A stretch of 64,000 bases of DNA from Rhizopus arrhizus. Taxonomy: Eukaryota > Mucoromycota > Mucoromycetes > Mucorales > Rhizopodaceae. Of the stretch, positions 1 to 12,081 are shown piece after piece; position 1 is the stretch's first letter; every line of letters begins with the position of its first letter. The DNA is taken from positions 682,001 through 746,000 of the forward strand of contig JAKZZE010000019.1 of NCBI GenBank assembly GCA_024220505.1, written 5' to 3'. The notes beneath the pieces are model-generated. The model made no database searches. It saw nothing but the letters and a program-made list of their open reading frames with translations, and was not told the DNA's origin. The translations under genes were made by a program, and so were the position numbers.

Positions 1-531
1 CTAACCTACTAAAAATAATTTATCTTTTTATATAATCATATTTTGTTAAAATATCCATTCTTACTTTTTTATCCATTTGATTTATCCACAAACCGTTGAA
101 TACTATATTCGTATCCACCCCCTTGATGCAATCATCGTATAATCATTTTAGACGCTGATCTCTCTCCCTCCCTCTCTCTCTTGTAAAATTAAAAGAAATA
201 GGGTTTTCATCATGAAATGATTGTAAATAGAATCAAATAAGGATGTATGAATTGCTTGTTTATGTATATTATTTAGTAAATTTCAAGTTTATTGATCAAT
301 AAATAGAAGAATAAAAAAGGAAAGGGATCTCTTTTCAACCTGTAGGCTGTTTCATGTAAGGGGGGGGAAAGAAGAGAAACTGTGCTGTGTTTTAAGGGAA
401 AATGAAGTAAATTTTGATCTCTCTCTCTTTCTCTACATTTTTCTGTACAAAATAACTTGAAGCTATTTTAATAAGTAGCCACTCTTTTTTTTTTGTTTTA
501 TTAAATGAACAGGTTGATTGATACAATTCCG
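1..531. other. Intergenic, no gene seen
   Basis: AT-rich non-coding sequence with CT-rich simple-sequence runs near 160-182 and 418-434 and a short G run near 360-367. No open frame of useful length and no RNA gene was recognised. It lies downstream of the HNH-domain gene that ends at 532. Confidence 0.5.
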
Positions 532-1519
532 TTAATAAAAGACTAATTTTTCTAGTCTTACAGAGCTTCTAAAGTTTTCTAACCATCTTCTTAGTTCATC
601 ATCACTTTCATTTGATTTCACTTGATTTAATGAATAAGGCATAACTTGTAAGTTATTGATATCATAGCATCCTCCTTTTGATACAGGTATGATGTGATCA
701 ATTGTGAGTTTGAAGGGATGCCAGTGGGTTCCCTTTATCCAGAGACCAAGGGTACCACTGACAGCACACGTACTATCGGATTGTCTCATCAGATCATAAA
801 GTTCTTTTGAGGTTGGAAAGTTTTCTGGTTGAGATTGAGACCTGTTCTGTTTCATGTGTCTTCGCTTCATGTTTTGAATCAGAGTTTCAGTCATAACAAG
901 ATGTGATTCACGATCAAGAAAGATCTCGTTCCTTACACGGATTATGTTTTCTAGCGCCAAATATTGAAGCATGTCGAATTTCCTTATTCCACTCTTACTT
1001 ACAACTGTACCCAATTTTTTCTTTTCTGGTAGTAGTAACCTGGATTTAATAATCGTCTTTGCGGAAGGATCGGATAGGAAGATACCAAATAATCTGATAT
1101 AGAAAAAAAAAAGGGGGGAAAAGAGAAAATGATGAATGAATAGGCTTCTGTGACTACACATACCTTTTACATCCTACACATAAACCTTGATGACGCTTGG
1201 ATGACTTGGATAATGTCATGAATGAAGCAGCTGATTGTAATCTTTGTCCACATTCGATGCAATATCTGTCTTTTTCTTTGGCTTCTTTTTTTAATGGGAT
1301 CGTATAGAATTGACTGTGCTTAAAGAGTGATTGATAGGGATGATTCATCTTTTCCATTGTTTTTTGACAATTGATTACATCCTTTATTGTGATATGAAAT
1401 GGTTCATGATTTCCCTTCTTCTTTCTTGCAGTATTCATTAATCTAGAATAAATTAAACAGTGACCATCTCGTCTTAGTTGAATCGAGCATCGGATAGAGA
1501 GTATGTTGATAGTGATCAT
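532..1519 (-). CDS. HNH-endonuclease-domain protein
   Basis: Two exons, 1519-1164 and 1093-532, joined by a 70-bp GT-AG intron (donor GTATGT), give about 305 residues. The first exon holds two CxxC pairs (CIECGQ and CVGCKR), probably one zinc-binding unit. The second holds the HNH signature: IDHIIPVSKGG, then NNLQVMPYSLNQVKS, where DHIIP gives the central His and NNLQ the following Asn. HNH proteins are metal-dependent nucleases; the real substrate here is unknown and a homing, repair or domesticated role cannot be told apart. Translation may start at the Met at 1519 or at an internal Met near 1438 (MNTARKKKG), because the first 27 residues look poorly conserved. No mobile-element ends were seen around it. 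Confidence 0.65.
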
Positions 1520-1917
1520 AGGGATACTTGTTCAAAAAAAAAGAAGAAAAACAACTGTATTTATATAATCATACACCCCCCCTCAGTCTTATGAAGCTTG
1601 ACCTTATCCTGATCATAATGAGTGAATGATAAAGAAAATAGTCGGCAGTGATGAATGATGTGATATGCATCAAATGATAATAGTCCACTGAAGATCAATA
1701 CCTATTTTAGCCAACAAAAGAAATGATAATCAAAGTATTCATTGTCTCTTCTTTTTCACATCTTCATCACCTTCCCAAATCCATTCTCTCTTAATTGATT
1801 TGATATATAGATAATAAGCCCTTACTAGTTTCCCTTAAAATGACATCAAGAAATTAGTAACCGAGTCTATAAAAAATAAAAATTATTTTATCTTTCAGCT
1901 TCAATGCAAATCATTAC

Positions 1918-1979
<62 letters not shown>

Positions 1980-2229
1980 TATATAAAACTTGTGCTGATT
2001 TCAACTGATTGATTTTAACGATAAAACGCATGATAATATAAACTCATCATAGTTCACATCCACATGCTCCTTCTTTTATTCTTGACTGAACAATCAAAAG
2101 AAAACTGAATTGGACAGGCTGCTGAGGGTAACAAGATACTCTCAAGAAAAACTGTTTCTGTAAAAGGATTATTCTATCCCTGATTTGGATTGTAGGCTTT
2201 ATTATGACAACCAAAACTTCTATTTAAAA
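1520..2229. repeat. Intergenic with 58-base poly-T tract
   Basis: Between the HNH gene start and the TRAPPC11 stop. The notable part is an uninterrupted T run at about 1921-1978. The rest is AT-rich with no credible ORF. It holds the upstream region of the HNH gene and the 3' flank of TRAPPC11, both on the minus strand. The tract could be a retroposed poly-A tail in reverse or slippage expansion; no element body was recognised next to it. Confidence 0.5.
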
Positions 2230-5200
2230 TCAAAACTTTCTCTTTGCGTGAACAAATGCCAAGATGGGTTGTTGTATATTATCTGAAGGACTGGCTTGTC
2301 TTGGTTGTAAGTCATTATTTAATGTAAACGTAGCCCCTGTGCCCACCATCTCGACTGGAACCTCCTTTTCTCCATGATGCTGTTGTGAGGCCACAACTTT
2401 GAGTTTTGGCAGTTTTACTTTACCAGCTAATAGTGGATAGCATGTATAATGATACATTTTTCTAGACAAAGGTAGCACACTGCCCTTGACTTGTTTATAT
2501 CCAGAAAATACGAATGCTTCACTTAGCTCAATGGATGCTGTATATTCAGTGATATGTTCAGTTGGATTATAGATGGTATAAGATAAAGTAAAAGGTTCGC
2601 CTAGATATATCTCAGAAGGTACATCTATTGAAATAAGGAAGTTATGTTTTGTACATCTATACTTCTTTATTACCTGCAATGATACTCAAACCTTGCTGTT
2701 GTAATTGAATAGTAGGAAGGCTAATGATTGTCTTACAGCATTCGTTACTTGCTCCAGATCTAATAAAAGTGTGTCTGTATGGTTTATATCACATCCTCTC
2801 TTTTTCTATTTACCTTTTCCATCTAATAACAATGGATCCAGTAGGTATCACAGGCTGCTGCTCTGTTAAATCAGTTGTATTCAGTCTAAATAGATAACTG
2901 GCATTATAAGCATGACCAGTTTTCCATGCTATAAAAAAAAACATCTTGAGACACACAGGGCATATTCATCATCTCTGTCTCTTACTGGATATATCCAAGT
3001 CTTCCATCTTTGATAATAGTGATAAGGATGCATATGGATGAGTGAATGTCTAGATAAAAACAAGAATGAAAAGAACAGATAAATAAAAATATTTTTGTTT
3101 TACCTTGTTCTCTTCCAATCTAATGCTCTCAATTTCCAAGTCCCAAGCAGAAAAACATTTAAGAGATGCTGTCAATAGCCATTTTTCAGTTTTTTCCAAA
3201 TCAAGAGCAATTGATTTTTCTAATTTCTCTGTCAAGGCACATAATTCAAATGTTGCATCAAAGGGTGCAGCAAAAGGAATACGAATGGCCTCTGTCTTTT
3301 CTACTATTTCAGAAGAATCCTTTCCAACAACTGTGTATTTTACCTAGTACATACAAGATTAATATATATATATATATATAACCTGTAGGGCCACCAAGCT
3401 TTGCTTACATTCAAACTGACGATTCTTGAACCTGATATACTTGCTCCATGAAGATAAGCAGTCTTAGTAATGGATTGTCCTGCCTCAATAATATCTAAGC
3501 CAAGTTCCTTTGTTATGTTATCCTCTCCTTCTATAAATGTAATGTAATCTTCTTTGACTAATTCAAAGCATATAAGTCGATTGGATTTATAAACTCACAC
3601 TCATCATTACCTATTCCTTCTGCATTTTTTATTTCTGCATAAAGAGTAGCTTTGATTGCTTCTAGTTCAGTATTTTTTATCGTAATGTCAAGTTTGAATA
3701 GCTCATCAAGTAAAGCGGGTGCATTATGATCAAATACAATATCAATACTAGGTGGTTTTTGCATGATGCTAACAAGAAAATGTAAGATCAGCTCACATCT
3801 CTTTCACTAAATCATAGACTTACTTTGTACTATAGAGTACTCCACGACCATCCAATACTTTAAAAGTAGGTTTACCATCAAGTTCTACTCTTTCAAATGA
3901 ATATTGCTTTCTTTTTTCTTTTTCAAGTGCTCAAATGTATTTACCTGAAACTGATTCTAACCACTTTCTGCGGCCTGTAATTTGACTTTCAGATATTTGA
4001 TCCACAGTATAATTGAGTTCCACTTGCCATCGTGATGGTAAATCAAATGAAATACTTGTAATCTAAAAAAATCCCTTTCTCATTAGCTTATGTACGCATG
4101 TAGCCTATATATCTTTACTTTAAGTTCGGCGCACTTTTGAGGGATAAGAAGCCCTTGAAGGACTTTGGTTTGTCCCTTGATGACTCTAAGGTCACATTTT
4201 GCAGTAAACCAATTGAAGTAATCTCCTTCTTCTGTTATTCTATTTAAACCATTTGAAAAGTTGATCAGTTCAATATTCTTCACATCACTCTGCAGATCAG
4301 CATCTGTCAGGACAACATTGTACTGGGGATCATTGAATGAGATTTTCAGAGCACTGAATCGTAAAGGTATGGGTGGCGAGCTTTTGTTTGTTTTAAGTGT
4401 AATCTGATAGTTCACATGAGACCCAACAAAGTTGGTACGGCTCTTGATTTGTACGTGACAGCTCAAGAACGAGGTGATTTGATCCATGTGTATCATTAAA
4501 GGGGACCGTTCAATGTTTGCTACTGTCTGGGAATTACCAGCCAACATATCCAACAGCTCGCGTTGAATATCATTTCGTTTGCTCTCTGTCATCGGTAACT
4601 CATCCGACATCAATTCCACCAGGCATTCGATTGCCTTTTCCCATGAGGCCAGTTCCTTGGCACACCGGAGAGACCATCTCAAGATCGAGGTGAGTACCAT
4701 ACTCCATTTTTCTTTGCGGTAAGTCTTGCCTATTCTTTCAAAGAACTTGATGGCCATGTCATATTTTCCAGTCTCATAATAGGTACCCGCAATTTCTGCT
4801 GCCAGGTAAAGCGTCATACGTCCATTTCTGTATCGCTTGAATTGTTCATAACTTTTTGTTAACAATTCAATCGTTAAACTAGAGTGGTCAACCAACTTCT
4901 CTAATAAAAGTGCGTTGTCTTCTTGCTTTTCGAACGAATGCTCGTGTTCTAAGAAGCGTCTTCGTCGTTCAGCACAACACATGGCCGCCAAATGGTAATA
5001 AAATCCTGGGTGTTGAAGGATCGCACCAGGGTTGCAGCCTGTAGAACTTGAGATGACTGTATTCCCAAAAAGGGGGCTCCCAGGTGTATTTGCATCTATT
5101 AGATATTCTGTTGGAAGTGGGATTTTGTATCCTGCTTGAACAGCTGCATCAATCATATCTGCAAATAATCGATACCTTTTTTTTGAATGTGGTTATTATA

Positions 5201-6762
5201 CATGTCAAATACAAAAGCTTTTTCTTTTTTTTTTTTTTTTTTTTTTTTACTGTTTAGAAAGACATGCCCAGTATTCAAATGTTTGTTCGCCGATTCCCCA
5301 GGAAGGTGAATAAGATTGAAACATGTGCAAGTGACCGTTTAACTGTGCCAAGGCAACGGTTGGGTCATTCATGTACAAGTAAAGCTTGCAAATTTTGATA
5401 TTGATACAATCAGACAGGACACGGGCTTCGTTCCATCGACGGCTGTTGACTGGGAGTAGTGACTGTCCAGCTGCTGATGAAGAGGAAAGTAGCTCGGTAA
5501 GTGAATGATATGCAGCTTCATACGATCTATTCTAAACTATCAATAAAAGCATTGGGAATTTTTTTCTTCTGCATTTACTTTAAGGCCCCATCAATTTCTT
5601 GCTTACATTCTTGAAAGAACGCAGTTTTGAGATCATAACGAAATATCCAACCAGAAACAGATAAAGGCTGTTGCTCGGTGGTTGATCCATCAGATAATGG
5701 TTTTGATACGGCTGAAGGCGATGGCAACTTGGATCTTTTCTTGCGAATCTTTTTTATACGATTGTTGTAAAATTGTGTTGCTGGTTCATATAATACTCGG
5801 TATAAGCTAAAAAGGCAAAGAAAAGTTATAAATGAAATAAATATCTCCTGTGCTTTCTTTACTTGTTGACAAATTCTTGCAGATCGTTTGTTGAAGAAGG
5901 TGCGATGGTAAAAAATGAACTTTTATAATCTAAACCACATTGTTTTTTAATAGAAGAAAGTCGTTCTTCAATAGATGAATCTAGCATTCATTTTTAGTTT
6001 CTTTTATTCTCATCCTATACTCTATCTCTCTTTACCAGCGTATTTTTGTTTCAGCATAATGACAGCTGCAAATTTGATACCTTTCTCTTGAAAATACTTT
6101 CTGTTCGGAATCATTTAATCTTTTTTCATGTTTTTCCTCTGCTATTTTTCACGTTACCTTCGAACATTAATTTCCGTAGCCAAGCTCATATCATGTTCTC
6201 TTTCTGTGGGGTCAATTAATATCTGAGAGGCCAGAGGCCCTGTTTCGCGTTTAGGTCTTGTTTCAGTATGCCAATCCCATAGTTCATAAAACCCAACAAC
6301 TGTACTAGGGTAATGCAAGTGTTTCTTTATCCAAAGTGGAGTCATGATACCGTCTGGATAAATAGGTGAATCGGCTGATAACGGTGATAGGTTAGAATGG
6401 GGTGGTGGTAAATTGGGGGCTATGGGCGGTGGCCGCAGTGGTAACATATAATCCTAATATAGGAATCGTTATAAGTTGTCTATTGATATGATTACTATCT
6501 TTACCTTAGAAACAGGAATGACTCGAAAAGGAGGTGGTACCTGCTGATTGGACAAGTAAGTTGTGGCTTCATATAAAGTATATTCGGATTTATTTGTAAA
6601 AAGGCTCAATAAATTGGTTGCTAATCCCATTTTGGGACTTTCATTCTTTTGAGGTTGTTCGTCTAAAGCATCTAATAATGAAGGCTCATCAGGTGTTGGT
6701 AAACCATAAACAGCCATCACAGGCACAGGGTGAAGCAGATATTCTGCTGGATATGAATACAT
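2230..6762 (-). CDS. TRAPPC11: TRAPPC11 (foie gras/gryzun), TRAPPIII tethering subunit
   Basis: Sixteen exons were spliced by eye: 6762-6505, 6453-6158, 6100-6036, 5980-5863, 5806-5579, 5526-5251, 5175-4119, 4062-3945, 3917-3824, 3768-3611, 3557-3409, 3343-3104, 3049-2986, 2928-2814, 2759-2674 and 2624-2230. They sum to 1239 codons without an internal stop. The N-terminal part carries HYPSTVVGFYELWDW, like the VVVFYELDW stretch of animal TRAPPC11. The middle has the foie-gras domain, with AILQHPGFYYHLAAMCCAER and QFKRYRNGRMTLYLAAEI. The C-terminus is the gryzun domain, with SEAFVFSGYKQVKG and YPLLAGKVKLPKL. The family acts in ER-to-Golgi traffic and autophagy as a TRAPPIII core subunit. Length (1238 residues) is close to animal TRAPPC11 (about 1130). 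Intron 11 holds a TA microsatellite (3362-3380). It diverges from PDCD5. Confidence 0.93.
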
Positions 6763-6948
6763 GTTGTTTACTAAAGATGTACGAAAAGGAGTATTGTATC
6801 TTAAAAAGTAAAAACCATATATAAAAGAAAAAGGTAAATAAAAAAGGACGAGTGCTTGGAAGGTGATACATGAAAAAAAAGCTGGATCTTAATTGAAGTT
6901 CAATACACACTTTTTAAAACTTTTTTTTTTTCATATTAAAATAATATA
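6763..6948. promoter_or_regulatory. Compact bidirectional promoter TRAPPC11/PDCD5
   Basis: Only 186 bp separate the start codons of TRAPPC11 (minus) and PDCD5 (plus), so both promoters must fit here or overlap the 5' ends. The segment is AT-rich with a poly-T run just before the PDCD5 ATG (about 6921-6931). No clear TATA box or named factor site can be assigned. Confidence 0.5.
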
Positions 6949-7615
6949 ATGGAGGACGACGAGCTTCAAGCTATTAGAGCTAGACGTTTAGCAGAACTTC
7001 AAGCTAAAAGTGGTAGTGCACAACCTTCTCAAGTAAATAAAATATGAAAAACACTGATAATGCAGCTGCTAATTTCAATAGGGCGGTTTCCCAAGTGCCG
7101 GAGGTGCTTCCAAAGAAGATGCAGAAAAATCAAAGTAAAAGTTATTTTTTCTTGAAAAAAAAAGCTTAAAACTAACGTTAACTTTAGCCAAATGGAAGAG
7201 ATGCGCCGTAACATGGTAAGCCATTTCTTACATTAAGCATGTCATTTCTAAGACTACATAGTTATATCAAATCTTGGACAATTCAGCACGCGAAAGATGT
7301 AAGTTTTATATAGTTGAATAAAAAAAAATATTCACCAAATTCATAAAGTGGGTAGAATCCAGATGGTAAAGGCAGAAAAAGCACGAGCCGTCGAAGATTT
7401 ATTGATTAGAATGGCACAATCGAATCAGTTGAGAAGTAAAATAACCGAAAAGCAGTTGATTGATCTTTTAGGTCAAATCAATCAACAAGAAACTAGTGCT
7501 ACACAAACACGTATTGTGGTATGTAGCCAAATGAATAAACCTTTACATGATCTAACCTATTTTATAGTACAACCGTAGACAATATGACGATTCTGATGAT
7601 GATTACGATTTGTAA
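6949..7615 (+). CDS. PDCD5: PDCD5/TFAR19-family DNA-binding protein
   Basis: Six small exons (6949-7032, 7082-7134, 7188-7215, 7262-7298, 7349-7518, 7568-7615) give 139 residues, close to the 112-135 usual for the family. Recognisable blocks are ELQAIRARRLAELQ at the N-terminus, ILDNSARERLGRIQMVK, AVEDLLIRMAQSNQLRSK and QLIDLLGQIN, ending with the acidic NRRQYDDSDDDYDL, which matches the NRRK...DSDEDD tail of animal PDCD5. Family members are small helical proteins linked to apoptosis in animals, with archaeal and fungal relatives of less certain role (DNA binding, chaperone/tubulin folding). Exon 4 is only 37 nt and exon 3 only 28 nt, so a simple ORF scan finds just the fifth exon. Divergent from TRAPPC11. 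Confidence 0.93.
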
Positions 7616-8488
7616 TAAAAATGTTCTTCTGAACGCCCACCCTTCTATTTTTTAAGTCTGATTTCAAGCGCATTACAATAACCCGGCTGTTAGCGCGGTT
7701 GAAAGCTAAACAATGAGCTTTCATGTTGTATTTCCTGGGATAAAAGAAAAGTTGTGTGAACTGTATTAAAAAACATAGTGCAATAATGACTTATTGGAAC
7801 CGGCTTTTCTTTCACTAGTATATACATTCACAGTTATATCCAAGCTTGCATGATTAATCTTTGTGTGCACTATTATAGTTTTTTAATATTTATATAACTC
7901 AAGCATAAGCTATTATCAACGACATGTTTAAAATACAACACAAGTTTGTATAGTAGACTAACCTGATCGAATTACTCATCATAGGCCGGGGAATAGAAGG
8001 GGAGAGGCTATTAATAGCATAATGCTGCTTTCGGCAGAATCAAAGTCTACAAATAGCCTTTTCTATAAGCAGTATTATTGTTTGCATCAACACGAACAAT
8101 TATGAGTATCATTCCAGTCGATGTAACTTTCTGCTTCACACAGCCGATGATTGATTTATTAAACAAATTTGTACCTGGATGCATCGTTTATGATGCATCA
8201 TAAATGGTTGAATATCTTATTATCGCTTTTAAGAAGATATACTCCCTTTTCTTTTGCTTTAAGCATCATATACACGTGTTGCCATCTTAAAACGCTAATG
8301 TACGGCTTATTCCCGGTTAAAGTGAAACTTTAGACGATTTTTCTATTCAGGCCAGCAATTCATGAGCAAAATCAGTTCACATTTTACAACAGCTTTCGGT
8401 AAAGCCGGGTAAAGGGAGATATTTAAGCAAAAGGACAAAATCAGGATGACTACTTCACTTTTTTTCTTACTTTTAATATTCAACAACA
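7616..8488. promoter_or_regulatory. Upstream region of the UDP-glycosyltransferase with repeated CCCGG motifs
   Basis: No gene. In an AT-rich background the motif CCCGGCT or a close variant occurs four times: 7682-7688 (forward), about 7985-7992 (reverse, GGCCGGGG), 8312-8318 (CCCGGTT) and 8403-8409 (AGCCGGG, the exact reverse complement of the first). A palindromic CACGTG E-box lies at about 8273-8278, and a TATA-like ATATTTAA at about 8420, some 70 bp before the ATG at 8489. This looks like a regulated promoter, but no binding factor is known to me. Confidence 0.35.
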
Positions 8489-10334
8489 ATGAGATGGAAT
8501 ATTCCTCGAATAGCTGCTGCCTTGGTAACTACTAGCTTATTGTTATGCGGTCAATCGTATGCTCAAGAAAGATTGATTGAAAATTACAATGAGCCCAAAC
8601 ATATCATGTTCATGACTACCTTTGGAGGATCATCGCATGTCTCTTGGGTTTTATCCATTCTGGATGAGTTGAGTAAAAGAGGACATAAAATTACCTATGT
8701 CACCAGGGTAACTTATTGAGTTATATCGAAAGATTAATTCTGACAACGTATATAGGAATTTCAAGCAAAGCATGCCAAGTCTTATCCTCACTTTAATACA
8801 GTAATCCTTGATGGAACACCTACACATATGGAAAAGGCCTTTGCTTTGAAGCATACGGCTATATTGGATGCCGCAGGAGACTTGTTACATAGTGGATATA
8901 AGGATTTACAAACGGGTGAGTGAATTGATTTTATCAAGGAACGTCATGTTTGTTTATTTACTTATTAAACCAATAAGACTATCCTGCATTGCGCAATATG
9001 ATCCAGACTCAAAATGTAAGTGTTGCCTTGTGCGGGTTTGCGACTGCTCCCGGATGTTATGAAGCAGCAAAAGATTCAAACATTCCATATATTATTACAG
9101 CTTCTTATGCAGCCTTTCCAGGTATGTACATAAAAACAGCAGAAAATCGATATCAAAAAAGCTAATAAACAACACAGATGCTTCAGCTGCTTACATAAAT
9201 AATCACTTACTTACAATGAAGAACCCCACAACGCTTGGGTTATCATTCATTCAGCGATTTTATGACATGTTTGTTGTACCCATCACCGGATACATTCGCA
9301 TGAAACCCGTGGGTGACTGGGTCAATAAAATGCGACGTCTGAGTGGTTGTAGTGTCACTAACCACGAATATGAGCCCTGGACCCATATGAACAACCTTAA
9401 ATTGGTCAACAGCCTTTTTGGTATCGAAGCCGCTCGTCCTTTGGGGCCCTTGATTGAGATGGTTGGGCCGATCATGCAACGCCAATACAATCCACTGACC
9501 CCCGATTTGAAAGAGTATCTGGATGCTCACTCTCGTGTACTCTATATTGCCTTTGGACAACATGCTGTGGCTAATGTAAAAGATCTCGAGTATATCTTGA
9601 CGGGTATCATGGAAAGTATTGAAAATGGTACCTATGGCGGATTCCTTTGGGCTTCACGCAAGGGTGCAGAGGCATTTCCTAAGGAAATCAAGACGAAGTC
9701 TGGAAAAATATATTCGGTTCAAGACATGTTTCGCGGCCATTATTCCAATCTACGTTTCGCTACCTGGGTTCCCCAAACAGCTGTAGTAATGCACCCCTCT
9801 GTCAACGTGTTCTTGACGCATGGCGGAGCTGGTTCCATGTATGAAGGTCTTTACGCAGGCAAACGATTTATTGTCTTTCCTTTTTACGGTGATCAATTCC
9901 TTAATGCTCAAAATGTCAAATCGAAAGGTTTAGGCGAATATTTAAATCCAGAAATAAGTCAAGAGGAGGCAAATAGGATGATTGACGCAGTCGGACGAGA
10001 TTCAGACGGCAAATTTCAAAGTAATGTGAACCGATACAAGGCCCTTGTTCAAATTCACTCTAAAAATGGACCATTGCGTGGTGCAGATATAGTGGAAGAA
10101 GTACTCTTTGTTAATTCAAATTCTTATTTACCCCATCGATATGAGGATGCACGACAAATGTCATTTATTAAATCCCACAACTTGGATCTCATTGCAGCTG
10201 CTCTTGCTATCATTGCAGCAAGCTTTTATGTATCTGTAACCGTTACAAAGAAAATGGTAAAGAGGTTCTTGACTCGTATATGGGCCAGACATCTACCAGA
10301 TGATACAAAAACATTTAAATTGAAAGCAACTTAA
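8489..10334 (+). CDS. Membrane-anchored UDP-glycosyltransferase (GT1)
   Basis: Four exons (8489-8707, 8756-8915, 8978-9121, 9178-10334) give 559 residues. Residues 1-25 form a signal peptide (LVTTSLLLCGQSYAQ). The N-terminal Rossmann half begins HIMFMTTFGGSSHVSWVLSI, the acceptor-side fold of UGTs. The donor-binding half has the UGT signature region with WVPQTAVVMHPSVNVFLTHG, then GGAGSMYEGLYAGKRFIVFP and GDQFLNAQNV. A C-terminal transmembrane helix (LIAAALAIIAASFYVSV) is followed by a basic tail, as in animal ER UGTs. Family members transfer sugar from a UDP-sugar to lipophilic acceptors such as sterols or sphingolipids; the acceptor cannot be read from sequence. Converges on the next gene with 170 bp between stops. 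Confidence 0.9.
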
Positions 10335-10504
10335 AAAAGCAATATGCGATTCATTATTATCCGTCTAGTTCAGTATATCAATTATTAATGAAAGTTTTTA
10401 AATAAAAATAAAAAAGCTTTATAATTTGGAAAAATATTAGTTTATGATGCAAAAGTATTGTATATAATACAAAAAGAAGTGGGAATATTAAATAAAATGA
10501 TAAA

Positions 10505-11838
10505 TTAAAAATAATTGTAGCTTTCATTGTTGCTTTTGTAGCCTCCTCGTCCGCTGTCTTGAACACGGCCATGTTCTCGTAGATTAGTAGGATATCTATT
10601 AGATGATGGAGTGGGTGGTGAATAATAATAATCATCTGCCTGATGATTGTATCTATTATCGTATCCCCTCCTTTTGCTTTGAGCTTCTTCCTCATAATAT
10701 CTATGCTGTTGATGTGGTGATGGTTGGGATGGTTGATAATAAGTGTTGTTGTGTTGTTGATTGGTTTTGATTTTTCCGTAATGATCATATTTATTCTCTT
10801 CCCTACGGTGGTAATGATGATCTTCATATCCTCGCCTTTCGTCATAATAGTCTTCACGATAATGATCAACATAATGCTCTTTGGATTCACTTGGATGACT
10901 ACGCTGGTCGGCTATCGATGGCCGACGATAGTGATCAGCTCGATGGCTCTCTGGCAATGGCGGAGGTGGTTGTTGTCGAAGTTCCTGGCGCTCTTTTTCA
11001 CGACTTGATAGCTCTCTTTCAGGATTTTCGTCCCACAAGCGTCTTCGGGAAGGTGTTCTGGCTGGAGCTGACGCATTGGATGTCACTGTTTCTAGTTGTT
11101 CTGCTACTCTTTGTTTTGGAGCTCGATCATCAAATAACCAACTTGGTAAAGGTAAACGTTCTTTCTCATAATACTCTCGAATTATTCTTGATACATGCGT
11201 TTCGCCTTCCCAATCATCTTCATCGGATTCTAATAAAAGAGTTTGAGATATTTATATATCGCATTCTGTGCTATGTTTACCTGCTCCACGATCATCTCGA
11301 CTAGGCATCTTTTCTGCCATTGTCTGAGTTGCTTGCATTAATTTTCCCCACAATTTTCCAGTCTGTTTTGGTTTGTCGTCTAAACAGTTTTGTCAGTTTA
11401 GCATACAAAAAATCCTCTTTCTTTATCTAAAGTAACCCTACTTTTTTCACTCAATTGTTTCCATTTATCGTTCTGACGTACTTTTCCCCAAAGTTTTCTT
11501 CCAGAAGCTGAAGGTTGCTCATTAGCATCTGGCAAGTTTTGAGCAAAGTTGTTAAAATAAATGGACTCTTCAGTATTTTCCATGTGCTCAACAGGATCAG
11601 CCGTTTTTTCTCGTCGAGATCCCCATTTGTTCACTGACAAACTAGTTTCTGAAGAAGCGCTAGCTGAACCAGCAGAGGAAAGGCTGCTCTCACTAAATTT
11701 CAATGGAAGAGGAGGCATTGGCGGTCTATCAACAGGCGTACATTTATGACGAGCAGGATATAAGCCAACATCATTTCCGCAATCTTTACAGAGTACAACA
11801 ATAGCGGATACTCTATAATCAACGACTTGAGCACCCAT
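10505..11838 (-). CDS. Uncharacterised fungal protein: CxxC/HxC finger, two LWGK motifs, possible Mso1-type segment
   Basis: Three exons (11838-11407, 11362-11281, 11229-10505) give 412 residues. Near the N-terminus a compact zinc-binding motif, CKDCGNDVGLYPARHKC (C-x2-C-x9-H-x-C), is followed by proline-rich sequence. Two short similar motifs follow, RKLWGKVRQNDKWKQL in exon 1 and TGKLWGKLMQATQTMAEK in exon 2. Then comes ETHVSRIIREYYEKERLPLP with SWLFDD, which resembles the Sec1-binding region of yeast Mso1; that reading is my inference. The last 150 residues are low-complexity, rich in Tyr, His, Arg and Asp/Glu, probably disordered. The start chosen is the first Met of the conserved block (MGAQVVDYRVSAIVV); the in-frame Met further upstream at 11949 would add a hydrophobic stretch read from the 5' flank. 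Confidence 0.65.
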
Positions 11839-12081
11839 TATATAGAAGAAGAAGGAAGCAATGAAAAAAAAGGAGGAAAAATTTATGGAAGATAATAAAA
11901 AATATAAATTCAATAAGCGAACCACGAGGATCATCCTCCTGTGTAACAAGCTTAAAGGTTAATTTGAAATGTACACATTGACAAAGAACACCAAAAAAGG
12001 ACATTGTGTTTTATTTGTCAATAGCGCTCGTTCTTATATTATCTATTAATTTATCTCACAGACATTATGCTTTTTTGTAAT

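Noticed and set aside
3558..3764. TRAPPC11 exon running on to a stop at 3558
   Set aside because: A 52-bp intron (3610-3558) with GT-AG ends continues the frame into VKEDYITFIEGED, matching the family.
9243..9563. 106-codon minus-strand ORF under the UDP-glycosyltransferase
   Set aside because: Lies wholly antisense to conserved UGT coding sequence and has no features of its own.
10724..11304. Plus-strand hydrophobic ORFs of 94 and 137 codons, apparent membrane proteins
   Set aside because: They are the complement of the His/Tyr/Asp-rich disordered region of the minus-strand gene; such codons read hydrophobic on the other strand.
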